Assembly (NCBI GenBank): GCA_943736015.1
Contig: OX031059.1
Coordinates: forward strand, 18,228,001 to 18,292,000
Reading direction: 5' to 3'
From: Tridacna crocea
Taxonomy: Eukaryota > Mollusca > Bivalvia > Cardiida > Cardiidae
DNA length: 64,000 nt
Below, in pieces: positions 52,801-61,776 of the stretch (within the stretch, counting starts at the first letter, position 1; the number at the start of each line of letters is the position of its first letter). A program made the position numbers and the translations under genes. Under the pieces are notes generated by a model, which saw only the letters and a list, made by a program, of their open reading frames with translations, made no database searches and was not told the DNA's origin.

Positions 52801-55800
52801 ACCTCAGAATCTGTATTTGCTGTAATGAAGTCTTTACAAGATGACAAAACTTTGTTGTCATCCAAAGCAGGAATCCGAGTCACTCAAATGATAGAATTTG
52901 TCTTTGAGAGGAAAGAAATGAGAGGAAAGAAAACATTGTGGGAATTGAACAAATTACCAAGTAATTTTAAGCTTTTTTATCTCATTGCTGTTAAAACTAG
53001 GGATTGTGTGGTTCAGGGCTTTACCTCAATACTGTTAGAGGTGTAGTAGAATCTTACGAGTACCATGAAAATGTGTAACTAAATCAAATGTGTGTTGATG
53101 TTTTGCTGCAGCAGTGGTGTCAAAGCAACAGACAAAAGAGAGGGTGGTGGCTCACACAACTGGGGTACAGTGAAGGATGACATTGAGTAAGTACTCAGAA
53201 AGTGATGAACACCAGAAACAGTTAAAACTTTTTCACTTCGGTTCTAACTTTGGGGTTCATGGCTAGCTATCTGACTTGAGATGTTTTGTCTCTACCAATT
53301 CACATGTCATGGCATGTAGGATAGGAAAGACGTTAAAAATGAGAAAATGTTCTAACAAGGTTCGCACAGGCTTGAAAAGTGCTTTAAAATGAGGGGTAGT
53401 CTTGAAAAGTCCTTGAAACAGAGTTTTGTTTTGAAAAGTACTGGAAAATTCATATGTAGCCTTGAAAAGTACTTGAATATCAGGCTTTTTGCATAACGAT
53501 TAGTAAATACCACTATAAATAGATTTAGCAATGACAAAACAAGAAAATTACATAAAAAAAATGGAGTCCAATACATCTATGTCGCTTCCGAGTATGAAAA
53601 TGCGCAAGACAGTTTTATCAGGTACGAAAGTATTATGGTACGAAACGACTGTATTTAGACCGGTTTCCTGCTTTTAGGCGCTATCCATTCTTTTTATGGT
53701 AATCGACCGGGGTCTAGTAGTATTGTAAGCATTATCTCCCTTCGCGTGATTTATCCTTTTGTAAAGTTATTGTCTGCAAGGTTTAGTGCTTTACTTACTT
53801 TTTAATTCCGGACTTCTAGAAATTAGAATAAGCAAATGTGTTTTCCGTAGGGATTAGTCCAGAAAATACCCTTAGGTCAAGGAAACAAACGATATTTATT
53901 AAGCCCTTTGTCGTAGAACTTTGCAGAAAAGAAATCGATATTGATTGCATGTGTGAAAGTGCGCTCCTGTCTCATTCCGAAAGCGAGTTGCATCAAGAAA
54001 GTGGAAAGTCCATGACTGGAATGATTTCAGACTATTTTGTAAAATGTTCAGTCATAAAAACGAGTCCGAGTGTAAAAAAGAAAACGAAAGTACAACTACG
54101 GCGTCAGGGGCACAACTGACCATTCCTAATCTCGTAGTTTTTATGAGAATTAAAGAAAACCTGTCTTTGGCTTAAAAAAAGGTAGGAATTATGTTAAAAA
54201 AAAAGGTCCTTGAAAATGAGTTTTATGTAGTTGAGAAGTCCTTGAAAAGTCCTTGAATTTAGTCAGCACTTGCCTGTATGAACCCTGTCTAAGGTGGTGT
54301 TTAACTTCTCATAACATGGAAGATTCTTCCCTCTATGGTGTAGCACACATTTGTGGTCCACATTGATGGTGCAATGAGGTGAATATGTTTGCCATACAGA
54401 ACTTTATTTTGGCATTTTTCTTGTGGTCTGTTACAAAAAAAAAAAAGTAGGTAGCTAAAATTGTCATAATCTGAAATCACATGCTCCAAGTCATGGAACG
54501 GGGAGTGAAACTTGTTCATTGTTAGTAAATTTTTGAGTTATTATTATGCATGCAATGGCTTTTTTCCATGAGGATTTATGCAGACCAATAGCAGTGTATT
54601 ATTGTTTGGGTTAAAAGTTAATCAAATTCTTTACTAACAGTTTATCTGAATACCTGTCCATTTTCTCACCATTTTCGGTGCATGTACCTACTTTCTAAGT
54701 TGACACAGAATAAGGTGCAGATAAGAGATTTGCTTTTTGCTTCTCCTACTAAGATACAGCAGGCTCTGTCCTAAAACCTATGTTCTAAGAATTCATTTAC
54801 CACACAGCAGAAATTTTAGACTTGACCAAACTGGAAGCATTTGCAGACTACAAATGTGGCTCAAATTTTGGAACTTGTCGATAAAGTAAAATAGAATTTG
54901 TGGCAAGGAGAAAAAAATGGTTACCAGTATTTTCTCCTTTTCTCACAATGTTTACATAAATCTTTTTCATTAATGTTAAAAGATTGGATTGATAAGTGGA
55001 GAGCTAAGATCTATAACCCTGTACTGAACAATCCCTGGTTTTTACGGCCAAGGGAAAGAAACCTGAAAACATTTTGGGAAAAGGAGAAAACGCTGGTAAC
55101 CAGCATTTTCTCCTTTACCACAGTGTTTTCAACTCTTTTAATGTCAAGTGTCAATTTTTTGAGCTGTTTGTCGTCTAAATACTTTTAATTTGGGCAAGTC
55201 TACAATTTTGTTGTCTGGTAGAGTTAATTAAAACCAACAACATGGGTTATAGTGAAGAAATAATTCGTTTTGCCACTCAAGCTTGGACTTTTTGAAGTTT
55301 TACTTCTCTTATCTGGACCTGTGATTTGTAACTGCTTAATGATTCATTGAGCTTTGTTGGTAATTATATGCCCTTTGGCCATGTCTGACAAAAACCATAG
55401 TTCAAAACTGGTTAAAAAGCCTCTGCATAGAAATTAAACACCTTGGAGCATTCTTATATACTCAATAGCTCTCCATTAAAATCATGTTGTGACAACTAGA
55501 GGGTTAACCCATTCCCACTTAATCCCTACTTTTGACGCCTCTGAGAAAGAAGCTTTTAGAAAACATTGTGAGAAAAAGAGAAAATGCTGGTAACCAGCAT
55601 TTTCTCCTTTTTCCACAATGTTTTCTACCCTTCACAAAACAAATTTCAAACTTTCAGTCACTTTTCTTTCATCTGCAAATGCTTTCGATTTGGACAAACC
55701 TAAAATTTTGTCGTGTAGAAACAAGTTAAGTTACAAATACTTAGCTTGTCATTCACATGTTCATTTGTACATTGGCTGGATACATGTGAACAAAAGTGAA

Positions 55801-56272
55801 GGCAGTTAAGTAGGTACAGCTACTCTGAAAAGGTTTTATCATCTTACTAGATGTTCATGAGGTTACAATTTAGGAGATACATTATTTACATTTATGATGA
55901 TTGAATGTGTCTGAATCTTGTTTTAAATAATGCTGTGTTTTGATAATCTTACTAAAAAGCTTTTAGAAAACTATATGGTTAAAGTAGAAAATGCTGGTTA
56001 TCAACATTTTCTTCCTCTTCCACAATGAGTTAAACTACAACAGAGAGAGATGTATTATTTCAGTCACATTCAATGTCTGCATTATGCTTTCCCTTTTGAA
56101 AAGTTCGGCTTTCGTCATCTGATAATGGTTTAAGTAATGGGTAAATGCAATTACTTAGAGCTCAATGCTCTTTAGGTAAAATACATGTGATTTTTGGGGG
56201 CTTTGTATTTTGATAAATTGCTCCTGTCTATTCCAGCCTGCCACCAAAGGTGGATTACTGGAGGGATCCAAA
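37574..56272 (+). CDS. HABP4: HABP4/SERBP1-family RNA-binding protein, 5' exons
   Basis: Exons are 37574-37805, 47235-47337, 48307-48522, 53112-53186 and probably 56237-56272, all phase-consistent; the 3' end lies beyond 64000. Family members (SERBP1, HABP4, yeast Stm1) bind ribosomes and RNA and clamp idle 80S ribosomes. The N-terminus YGINVKNKFDLFLDEDVDP matches human FGCVVTNRFDQLFDDESDP. A lysine-rich acidic stretch follows, then Arg/Asp-rich NDRPKTGRQNRED, then an RGG box (GGFGRGRGGRGGRGRGG) ending in KREFERHSGSDR (human KREFDRHSGSDR), and SHNWGTVKDDI (human SHNWGTVKDEL). The RGG box is the likely arginine-methylation and RNA-contact site. ATG 37574 is chosen because homology begins directly after it. 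Intron 1 (9.4 kb) carries a whole gene on the other strand. Calling it HABP4 rather than SERBP1 rests on linkage to ZNF367; invertebrates usually have one such gene. Confidence 0.9.
37806..38925. other. HABP4 intron 1, nothing recognised
   Basis: AT-rich, no MITE and no exon seen. Confidence 0.4.
38926..39154. mobile_element. T1 MITE, full length
   Basis: TTAACCCTTTCCCAAAGAAC ... TTTGGGAAAGGGTTAA, TTAA both sides; ~60 bp beyond the stop of the nested gene. Confidence 0.88.
39213..39323 (-). CDS. Nested gene, terminal exon
   Basis: Acceptor gttttag, phase 0. Codes 36 residues and TAG. Joined to QWYKGYVISK it makes an aromatic-rich pattern, W-Y-G-x-V then W-F-x-V-x-F-D and a Y-x-L-x-D-D-Y stretch, typical of Tudor-like barrels. 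Confidence 0.8.
   Translation of the reverse strand, partial: VPGYPKWFNVKFDEDQAIYTYQLMDDYQNGDLKILV
39213..45145 (-). CDS. Transposase-like coiled-coil protein with Tudor-like C-terminus, nested gene
   Basis: Minus-strand exons: 45145-45067, 44413-44294, 43691-43569, 43047-~42918, 42901-40091 and 39323-39213. The first four code an acidic Ser-rich N-terminus with the nuclear-localisation-like PRKKRKL. The 937-codon exon holds a coiled coil (~100-235), a globular core (~250-760), a second charged coiled coil (~775-815) and the first half of a Tudor-like module. The last exon (VPGYPKWFNVKFDEDQAIYT to DLKILV, TAG) completes it. The core has CLLSDETS, MSDRAAT, NRFNILFENATA and FSESVFGHIDRLLREKPN. 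I recall similar unnamed proteins in corals, fish and bivalves; an RNase H-fold transposase origin is inference. No flanking inverted ends were found, so it may be a host gene. The frame between exon 4 and ATG 42901 does not connect directly (see findings). Confidence 0.7.
40091..42901 (-). CDS. Nested gene, 937-codon central exon
   Basis: ATG 42901 to the donor gtacac after AAG at 40091. Unspliced, the frame would run to a stop at 40043, but splicing to 39323 replaces HIHENRQAQEKGLL with a conserved-looking Tudor half. The frame is open for 2.8 kb in DNA where random frames are ~200 bp, so coding is certain. Confidence 0.93.
42918..43047 (-). CDS. Nested gene, exon 4
   Basis: Acceptor tttcag. 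Codes DHSTYECSLEFSENSLQLS through to SQNSLSLESQE. Only the phase-0 frame is open. The 3' limit is uncertain: gtgatt at 42917 is a weak donor. Confidence 0.6.
43569..43691 (-). CDS. Nested gene, exon 3
   Basis: ctttacag to gtaaga; 41 codons, phase 0 both ends: YSTDSESITLNLSDIERCEN then DWIEPEPEPEASLTFDSN. An 18-bp GGTTCA-type repeat codes the EPEPEPE run. Confidence 0.65.
43745..43920. mobile_element. T1 MITE, diverged fragment
   Basis: ATTGAAATATGTTTTTTGG ... GTGTGGTAAAAAAATAATTAA. In an intron of the nested gene. Confidence 0.5.
43988..44214 (+). mobile_element. tRNA-derived SINE
   Basis: Head GCATGGCTCAATGGATAGGG (A box 43999-44009), unrelated middle, tail AAAGCGGCGTAAAACACCAT plus A run. 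The tail motif GCGTAAAACACCA is shared with the other SINE family, suggesting a common LINE partner. Confidence 0.7.
44294..44413 (-). CDS. Nested gene, exon 2
   Basis: ctctag to gtatgg; 40 codons, phase 0 both ends: LCEDTEYSSSTQPPSDCETL, then PPSPHPKEHQDSAEFTEKNT. Acidic, Ser/Pro-rich. Confidence 0.6.
44604..44830. mobile_element. T1 MITE, full length
   Basis: TTAACTGTTTACCAAAGTAC ... TTTGGTAAAGGGTTAA. Confidence 0.85.
45067..45145 (-). CDS. Nested gene, exon 1 of those seen (NLS-like)
   Basis: ttttcag to gtagag; one leading base, then SKEKKVLSGSDSESDRPRKK and RKLTLE. PRKKRKL is a classical nuclear-localisation pattern after acidic serines of casein-kinase type. At least one 5' exon is missing. 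Confidence 0.6.
45146..46640. other. No gene seen; possible start region of the nested gene
   Basis: Repeat-poor 1.5 kb. A minus-strand donor-like gtaagt lies near 45917, and around 46205-46260 there are TGACGTC (CRE-like) and AACATGGCGG (YY1-like) motifs that could mark a promoter. No coding exon could be supported. Confidence 0.3.
46650..46876. mobile_element. T1 MITE, full length, sharing TTAA
   Basis: TTAACTCTTAAGCAAACAAC ... GTGTGGTAAAGAATTAA; the last TTAA starts the next copy. Confidence 0.85.
46873..47077. mobile_element. T1 MITE, core deleted
   Basis: TTAACTCTATACCAAATCAC ... GATTGTTTGCTGAAGAGTTA. Confidence 0.6.
47235..47337 (+). CDS. HABP4: HABP4 exon 2
   Basis: Acceptor ttccag, donor gtaatc. 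Completes a Glu codon, then KVNAPRQNDRPKTGRQNRED and NRPPRRRDDNQEN. Confidence 0.85.
47436..47454. repeat. Poly-A tract
   Basis: Nineteen A in a row. Confidence 0.8.
47455..48306. other. HABP4 intron 2, nothing but a poly-G tract
   Basis: An 18-G run at 48117-48134; otherwise no feature. Confidence 0.5.
48307..48522 (+). CDS. HABP4: HABP4 exon 3, RGG box
   Basis: Acceptor ttgcag, donor gtaagt. Codes RDSRDRPERQERTERPE, the RGG box, and KREFERHSGSDR. It is the strongest family match in this gene. Confidence 0.95.
48702..51068. mobile_element. Pearl-like element with eight-unit tandem core
   Basis: Outer parts TTAGCTCACCTTCAGACAAA and AAGGTGAGCATTACAGGGCC enclose a head (CCACTGGGCCAATCTTATGA), repeated near the right end, and ~163-bp direct units starting TCTGAAACTAGAAGGCGTAG (about 48935 to 50880). 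The plan fits bivalve pearl-type, Helentron-associated elements, recalled not searched. In HABP4 intron 3; no protein. Confidence 0.65.
49629..50354. mobile_element. hAT-like non-autonomous element inside the tandem array
   Basis: Inverted ends CAGGGTTTTCC; target duplication TTTGAT at 49623-49628 and 50355-50360. 726 bp, no long frame. TSD of 6 bp points to a hAT6-like group. Confidence 0.8.
51215..51415. mobile_element. G1 repeat
   Basis: GCCATGCTCTGGCAAAAGGG ... AGGTCAGCCTGTGCGAACTG. Confidence 0.5.
51416..51643. mobile_element. T1 MITE, full length
   Basis: TTAACCCATTACCACACAATC ... GTGTGGTAATGAGTTAA, TTAA both sides. Confidence 0.9.
51709..52720. mobile_element. Pogo-like (Tc1/mariner superfamily) element, degenerate
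   Basis: Between TA dinucleotides (51707-51708, 52721-52722). Ends TCGTCGGGTGCCCTAGCTG and TCCTCGGTGCCCAAACTG. About 52195-52300 (+) can be read as SGRYIFSVPRTILRYRLPRK, like the helix-turn-helix of pogo/Tigger transposases (YGVPRSTL). No catalytic domain remains. Inner dyads CTAACTCCGCCAC/GTGGCGGAGTTAG. Confidence 0.6.
52828..53027. mobile_element. T1 MITE, diverged
   Basis: GTCTTTACAAGATGACAAAA ... GGGATTGTGTGGTTCAGG, 85 bp before HABP4 exon 4. Confidence 0.55.
53112..53186 (+). CDS. HABP4: HABP4 exon 4
   Basis: Acceptor ctgcag or the overlapping gcagcag (NAGNAG), donor gtaagt. Codes SGVKATDKREGGGSHNWGTV, KDDI. Using the second AG would drop one serine. Confidence 0.92.
53356..54287. mobile_element. 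hAT-like element with TCTAA duplication
   Basis: Ends CAAGGTTCGCACAGGC and CAGGGTTCATACAGGC; TSD TCTAA at 53351-53355 and 54288-54292. Subterminal TTGAAAAGTCCTTGAA repeats on both sides. A 93-codon frame at 53838-54119 with RKKTKVQLRRQG-like basic end shows no known domain. Confidence 0.75.
54787..54990. mobile_element. T1 MITE, diverged
   Basis: TTCATTTACCACACAGCAG ... TTAATGTTAAAAGATTGG; arms shortened. Confidence 0.6.
55014..55226. mobile_element. T1 MITE, near full length
   Basis: TAACCCTGTACTGAACAATC ... TGTCTGGTAGAGTTAA. Confidence 0.8.
55504..55728. mobile_element. T1 MITE, full length
   Basis: TTAACCCATTCCCACTTAATC ... GTAGAAACAAGTTAA. Confidence 0.87.
55940..56136. mobile_element. 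T1 MITE, diverged
   Basis: AAAATGCTGGTTATCAACAT core; ends GATAATGGTTTAA. About 100 bp before the 36-nt HABP4 exon. Confidence 0.55.
56237..56272 (+). CDS. HABP4: HABP4 probable 36-nt exon
   Basis: ttccag, 36 nt, then gtaggt. It enters and leaves in phase 2, so it can be included or skipped without shifting frame, adding LPPKVDYWRDPK. I do not recognise these residues in vertebrate homologues, so it rests on splice signals and phase only. Confidence 0.45.
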
Positions 56273-56423
56273 GTAGGTGATCTCTTGTCTTTAGAGCACA
56301 ACTTTTCCACATTTATATACATCTATGAAATATTAGAATAGACAGTAGGTGAAGATACACAATGAGCAGTTGTTGCAAAATTTGTTCAACACACCTTTCA
56401 GAATGGCAGGCTTGCTTGATGCC

Positions 56424-56573
56424 ATCAACCCTTTACTTATCTATAGAATTTGTAACTTATTTAGCATTTTGGAAACATTTGTATTGGGCAAACTCGAGAG
56501 ATTTTACAGGATTTTTTTCTCTTCATGGAGTGGTAGTTAATGTTGTTAAAACAAAGATTGTGTGGTGAAGGGT
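56424..56573. mobile_element. T1 MITE, relic
   Basis: CAACCCTTTACTTATC ... AAGATTGTGTGGTGAAGGGTTA. Confidence 0.45.
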
Positions 56574-58690
56574 TATTTCTTTTCCTGTCGTTCGCAGGCT
56601 GTGTCCATATTGACCTTATCTACTCCCCACTGCAGATTGCAGACTCTGTCCGTGTTGAGAAAATCTGTCAGATTTTGACCTTGCTTTCACCGTTTACTAT
56701 CGATGCTTCATTCATAAAGTGTGTAGACATGAACATAATTAGTTGTCATGTAATTTTCCAAAAATAAGCTCAAATCAGGTTAGTTCTATGCAAACAGAGA
56801 GTTCTATGCAAACAAAGAACAATGTTTACCAAGGTTGAGAAAATGGGAAAACAAATGTGAAAAATGACAACTTTCAGAATGATCTTTAAGGGATTTTCCC
56901 TTTGAATTTTACATAAACAATGAAAAAAAACTATAATCTTTGGCATGATCTGAAGAAGAGATATTAAGAAATATTGTATTAAAAATGAAGCTTATAATTT
57001 GAATTCGCCAAATAATTGGGCACAACTATGTGATACAGGAAGAGGGGCAACGCCGACTTGCATTCATCACTGATGCTGATAATTCAAGAATTTCTCCTAA
57101 ACAAAGACTTATTGGTCAATGCAAGCTCTGTGGACTCTGTAGATATTATTTTTAGTATTTTTTGGTGAAAAAGTTTTGTTAAGAATTCAAATTGATTAGT
57201 GGGAGCATGTATTGAAAGTGGTGACAACTGTCAGCCTGGCTGACTTCACAAATGAAATTTGTAACTAAATGTCACTGTTTTACCTGATCAAAACGGGGAT
57301 ATTGGGATAAATCTAAATAGTAGGCGCAGGAAGTTTAGACACTGACCATCTTTCTTGAAACTTTATGTGGAAAATGTGTTCTTATTTTTAATATTGATAA
57401 CATTTAGCAGATTTTGATGAAAGTGAGTGAGAGATAAAGATTAGGCTAGTGTTTCAGGGCAAGGTTTTTCATCTGCATTTCACTATCGTATTTCAAAAGA
57501 AAAAAAAAATTGGATATGATATATGGAAAAAATATTTTCTGCAATTCAAATATTAGTTTCGAAGGATTAATTTTATGATATTTCTATAAAAACTTAAAAG
57601 AAAATGACAGTTGAGTGCGGATCTGTCCAAAATAAAGTTCGGATTTCAGTAACAAAACATGAACATTTAGACTATAAACAGCAATTTCAATGATCGTTAC
57701 TCAGAATATAATGATGTCTATGTATTTTGATAATTCTTGAACTCTCTGTAGGGAAAAAAAAAAGTGATAAGTTTTTAGGTACTTTTATTGAAAACAATTT
57801 AACTTGATTTGTATTTTTTTTTCTCTGTATCCACATTGTATCATGTAATATCAGCGTCAAAAATATCGTTTTTTTACATACATAAAGGATTAAAAGTAAT
57901 TTGTATGTCTAGCTTAGTGTTCAAGGAGTATTTGCTGTTCTTACACAAATGATCAGTATCCTAGGGTTAATCAGATAAGGGTAATTATGTAGTGGTCAAT
58001 GGTCCAGTTAAGTAAATAGCTTCCAGATGTGTATCTTTTATGGCAGTGGAGAGCTGATAAGTCCCGATTTATACAGGGGGCTAAGAGTTGATGTTGTTTT
58101 CAACCTGGCAGTATCATTTGGAGGCTTATAACACCTTACCATAGTACATGTATGTTATTCAGTGGTCCATTTTCTTAAAAGGTGCAAGACCTCAAATTAT
58201 TATCATGTAAACCTAAAAATACTTCCTTTTATCTCTTGACCTACATACAACATTTTTAGTGTCCATGTATAAAAGTGAAAAAATAAAAATCAGTAACAAG
58301 TGATCAGTGCTTAAATGTACGAGACTCAATTTCACATGTCTGGAAATTCGATCTGAGCTGAAAAAAAGATCCCAAACTACCATGGTACTACTTATTGCTT
58401 AAAAAAGAAACAAAAATCTTAAACTTGCTGCAATGAAAGCAAAAATTATCAGTTGCCCATGTTCACCAAAAGGTAATGGGTATCCATAGAATTTCACAAT
58501 TGCACCTTTTATCTAGAGCCAGACTGAGGGTAAAAAAAAAAAATGATTCACACAAGTATTTTGGTTAAAGAAAGATGTAGATATTTTACTGGGTAGAGTA
58601 AAGACATTTCACAGCCATAAAGTGCAGCAGGGGTGTAGAAAATCGTAGATATTTCTACTTGTCAGCAGGCAATTAAATCTTAAAATCAAA
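56574..58690. other. Presumed HABP4 intron, nothing recognised
   Basis: 2.1 kb of AT-rich DNA without MITE copies or supported exons. Confidence 0.4.
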
Positions 58691-58699
58691 GTGCTCATG

Positions 58700-60115
58700 A
58701 TGAGCTTTCGGGGTCTTCCGTCATCAAATTTCACCTTGTGTAAGCACTAGTTGCCACATTTTCAATCGAATCTTTGTGAAACTTGGTCAGAATGTTTGTC
58801 TAGGTATCTTGGGCAAGTTCAATAATGGGTCATTTTGGGTCAAAAACTAGGTCAAATCTTAGAAAAGTCTTGTGTATGCTCTAGAGGCCACATTTTCAGA
58901 TACTCGAACTTGGTCAGAATGGTTTTCTTGATCATATCTTGGACAAGTTTGATAATGATTCCTGTTGGGTCAAAAACTTAGTCACTTAGTCATATCTTAG
59001 AAAATCATTGTGTATGCTCTAGAGGCCATATTTTCAATCAAAAACTCCTGAAAAATGGTCAGATTGTTTATCTTGATGATACCTCAGATTAGTTTGGAAA
59101 TGGGTCATGTTGGGTCAAAAACCAAGTCACTGGGTCAAACCATAGAAAAAGCTTTTGTACACTCTAGTAACCACATTCTCTGTTCAAAACTTTTGAAATT
59201 TGGTCAGATGTCTATCTTGATACCTCAAACAAGTTTGAAAATGGGTCAGGTCGGGTCTAAAAGTAGGTCACAAGCTCAAATCTTAGAAAAATCTTGTGTA
59301 TGCTTTAGATGCCACATTTTCTGTCCAAAACTCATGAAAATTTATCAAAATGTTTGTCTCCATGATACCTTTCACAAGATTGAAAAAAAAGTTATTTTTC
59401 GTCAATAAATTGGTCACAAGGTCAAATCTTGGGAAAACCTTTTGTATGCTTTAGAGGCCACATTTTCTGTTCAAAACACCTGAAAATTGGTCAAAATGTT
59501 TGTCTTTATGGTACCTGGCACAATATTGAAAAAGAGTCATGTCTGATCAATAACTAGGTCACTAGATCAAATCTTAGAAAAACCTTTTATACACTCTAGA
59601 GCCAACATTTTTTGTCCAAAATTCTTGAAAGTTAGTCAGAAATGTTTGATGTTGTCTCAGACAAGTTTGAAAATGGGTCACGTCGGTTGAAACCAGGTCA
59701 CTAAGTCATATCTAAGAAAAACCTTGTGTATGCTCTAGAGGCCACATTTTCTGTTCAAAATCCTTGAAAGTTGGTCAAAATGTTCGCTTTGTTAATATCT
59801 AGGAAGAATTTAAAAATCAGTCACGTTGGGTCAAAAATTAGGTCATTAGGTCAAATTTTCTAAAACCTTTAATACTTTCTAGACACCACATTTTTAGTGC
59901 AATGCTCATGAAACTTGGTCAAAATGTTTGTCTTGATGACTTCTTGGACCAGTTTGCTAGTGGGTAATTTCGGGTCAATAACAAGGTCACTGACTCATAT
60001 CCAAGTTATCTTTAAAAAAACCTGTTTTAGTCATGAAAAATCTTTTTCAGTCAAATACTCGTGAAAGTCTTGGTAGTCTTGGGTGAGAGACTCCAGGACC
60101 ATCAAAGCCCTCTTG
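58700..60115. mobile_element. Pearl-like element with nine to ten ~142-bp units
   Basis: GTGTATGCTCTAGAGGCCAC begins units near 58871, 59010, 59155, 59297, 59440, 59588, 59727 and 59870 (spacing 139-148). Each contains ACTTGGTCAGAATGTTT and GGGTCAAAAACTAGGTCAC. Flanks GAGCTTTCGGGGTCTTCCG and AGGACCATCAAAGCCCTCTT. A different family from 48.7 kb with the same architecture. Confidence 0.65.
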
Positions 60116-60179
60116 TATAATTTTTTGTAAAATCTTTGTCGTTGCGTAGTTGTTTGAATTATTTGCATATCCAGTTTTA

Positions 60180-60377
60180 TTTACCCTTTGGCTGCGAATT
60201 TCGACTAGGTGCGCTCTTATGGACAATGTAGATAAAGATCAGGCAGACTGCACAGAACTTGTAGCCTGATCTTTGACCTACACTGTCTGACCAGTTGAGA
60301 ATTGTGAAACAACAATATTTGGGTTTCCAATACTTGCTAAATATTTACATGTAATTCATTTAGCTGTTTATGGGCTA
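60180..60377. mobile_element. T2 MITE, near full length
   Basis: TTTACCCTTTGGCTGCGAAT; core dyad AGATCAGGCAGACTGCACAG with TAGCCTGATCTTTGACCTAC. Confidence 0.65.
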
Positions 60378-61346
60378 ATTTTGACTGAAACACAAATGTG
60401 AGAGGGTTGTGCTCATTCTGTATGCTACTGTAGAATGATCATGCATTATCACTCATTGTATGGTGACCATTTGTACTCATGTCGGTAGGTTTTTAGCTAG
60501 GCAAGATCTAGTGAGTCATGGTCTCTGATGATTTTAAATATGTGTATGTTTCAAGTGTTGTGGGCATCCTATGCCAGATGTGCATATGTTTTAGTGCTTG
60601 CACTGGCCATACTGCATGACTTTCAGTATCAATGAAAGTTAGTTTTCAGCTCTACTGGCTGTTGATTTTGAAAAAAAATTCTAAGAAACAAAATTGGAAA
60701 GTTGATTCAATTCTTTTGAACCACACAAAGATTGCATTGAACTATAAAAAGTGAAGCAGATGTAGTAAACTGTTCAGGAAAAGCAGCCATTTGATGACTT
60801 AGTATTGATTACTCAACATATTTCCATAATAAATCACATATTTCGGAATTGAGTAGGATTGTCTAGTACAAGGTGTTCTGAAACCCTTTCAAATTTGCCT
60901 GGATTCCAAACATTTAATTGTGAGAAATTGCACTTCCTTTTTTTTCACCTTTTGTTTAATATACTAAGCCTACTTATGCTTTCTTAATGGGTTCAAGCCC
61001 TGTTGCAAAAACATTTTTTGTTTTTGCATCATAAATTAATAATGTATGTGAACATAGGACCACATATCAGTGCCAGTAGAGCAATTTCAAGCCCTCAAGA
61101 GTATCTAGTGGTTTGTTTGTTTTGTAAGAGGTCAATTTCTCTTTGAAAAGGCTAAGAATAAATCTTTAGTTTCATTTGAAGAAAGCCTGAGATTTTAAAC
61201 ATTTGGATATAGTGAAACTGATTGATATTATGAAACTGGAATACGTATTATTTCACTTTTGGTATTAAATGTATTACTCATAATAATCATTTATATATTA
61301 ATATTCACAAGTATTTCGTGTTTCTTGAGGTACATTTACCGTACGT
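60378..61346. other. Nothing recognised
   Basis: AT-rich DNA, no family or exon seen. Confidence 0.35.
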
Positions 61347-61568
61347 TAAATGCTCACCTAATGACAATATTTTAAATTGGCAAAAAAAAAGCTTTGCATA
61401 TGACAATTTCAGTGTAGTTAAATTGACTGGATTTTTCACTGAAATGTTTGAAAATATTCGGAAAGAGAACTTCTACCAGTCTGCAAAATTTTCTCGTTTG
61501 CTCACATTGTTTTCAAAAGTTTGCATCCCAAGGGTTGTTAAAAATCATGATTGTAAGGTAAACAGTTG
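61347..61568. mobile_element. T1 MITE, old
   Basis: TGCTCACCTAATGACAATAT ... TGTAAGGTAAACAGTT; palindrome degraded. Confidence 0.5.
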
Positions 61569-61574
61569 ACTGTA

Positions 61575-61776
61575 TTAACTCATTACCAAACAACAAAATT
61601 TTAGACTGGTCCAAATTGAAAGCACCCGCAGACGACAAAATAAACCTTACTCAAAAATTGAAATTTGTTTCTAGCAGGGTAGAAAACATTGTGGGGAAAG
61701 GAGAAAATGCTCCCACAATGTTTTCTAAAGGCTTCCTTTTTAGGGGCGTCAAAAGTAGGGATTGTAATGAGTAAAT
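61575..61776. mobile_element. T1 MITE, palindrome centre and right arm lost
   Basis: TTAACTCATTACCAAACAAC ... GGGATTGTAATGAGTAA; AAAATGCT joins directly to CCCACAATG. Confidence 0.75.

Noticed and set aside
59055-59408. 117-codon frame
   Set aside because: Lies entirely inside the tandem array and repeats with the units.
58700-60115. Regularly spaced repeats resembling a CRISPR array
   Set aside because: Units are ~142 bp, diverged, and without short repeat and unique spacer structure, in an animal genome; they are tandem units of a mobile element.
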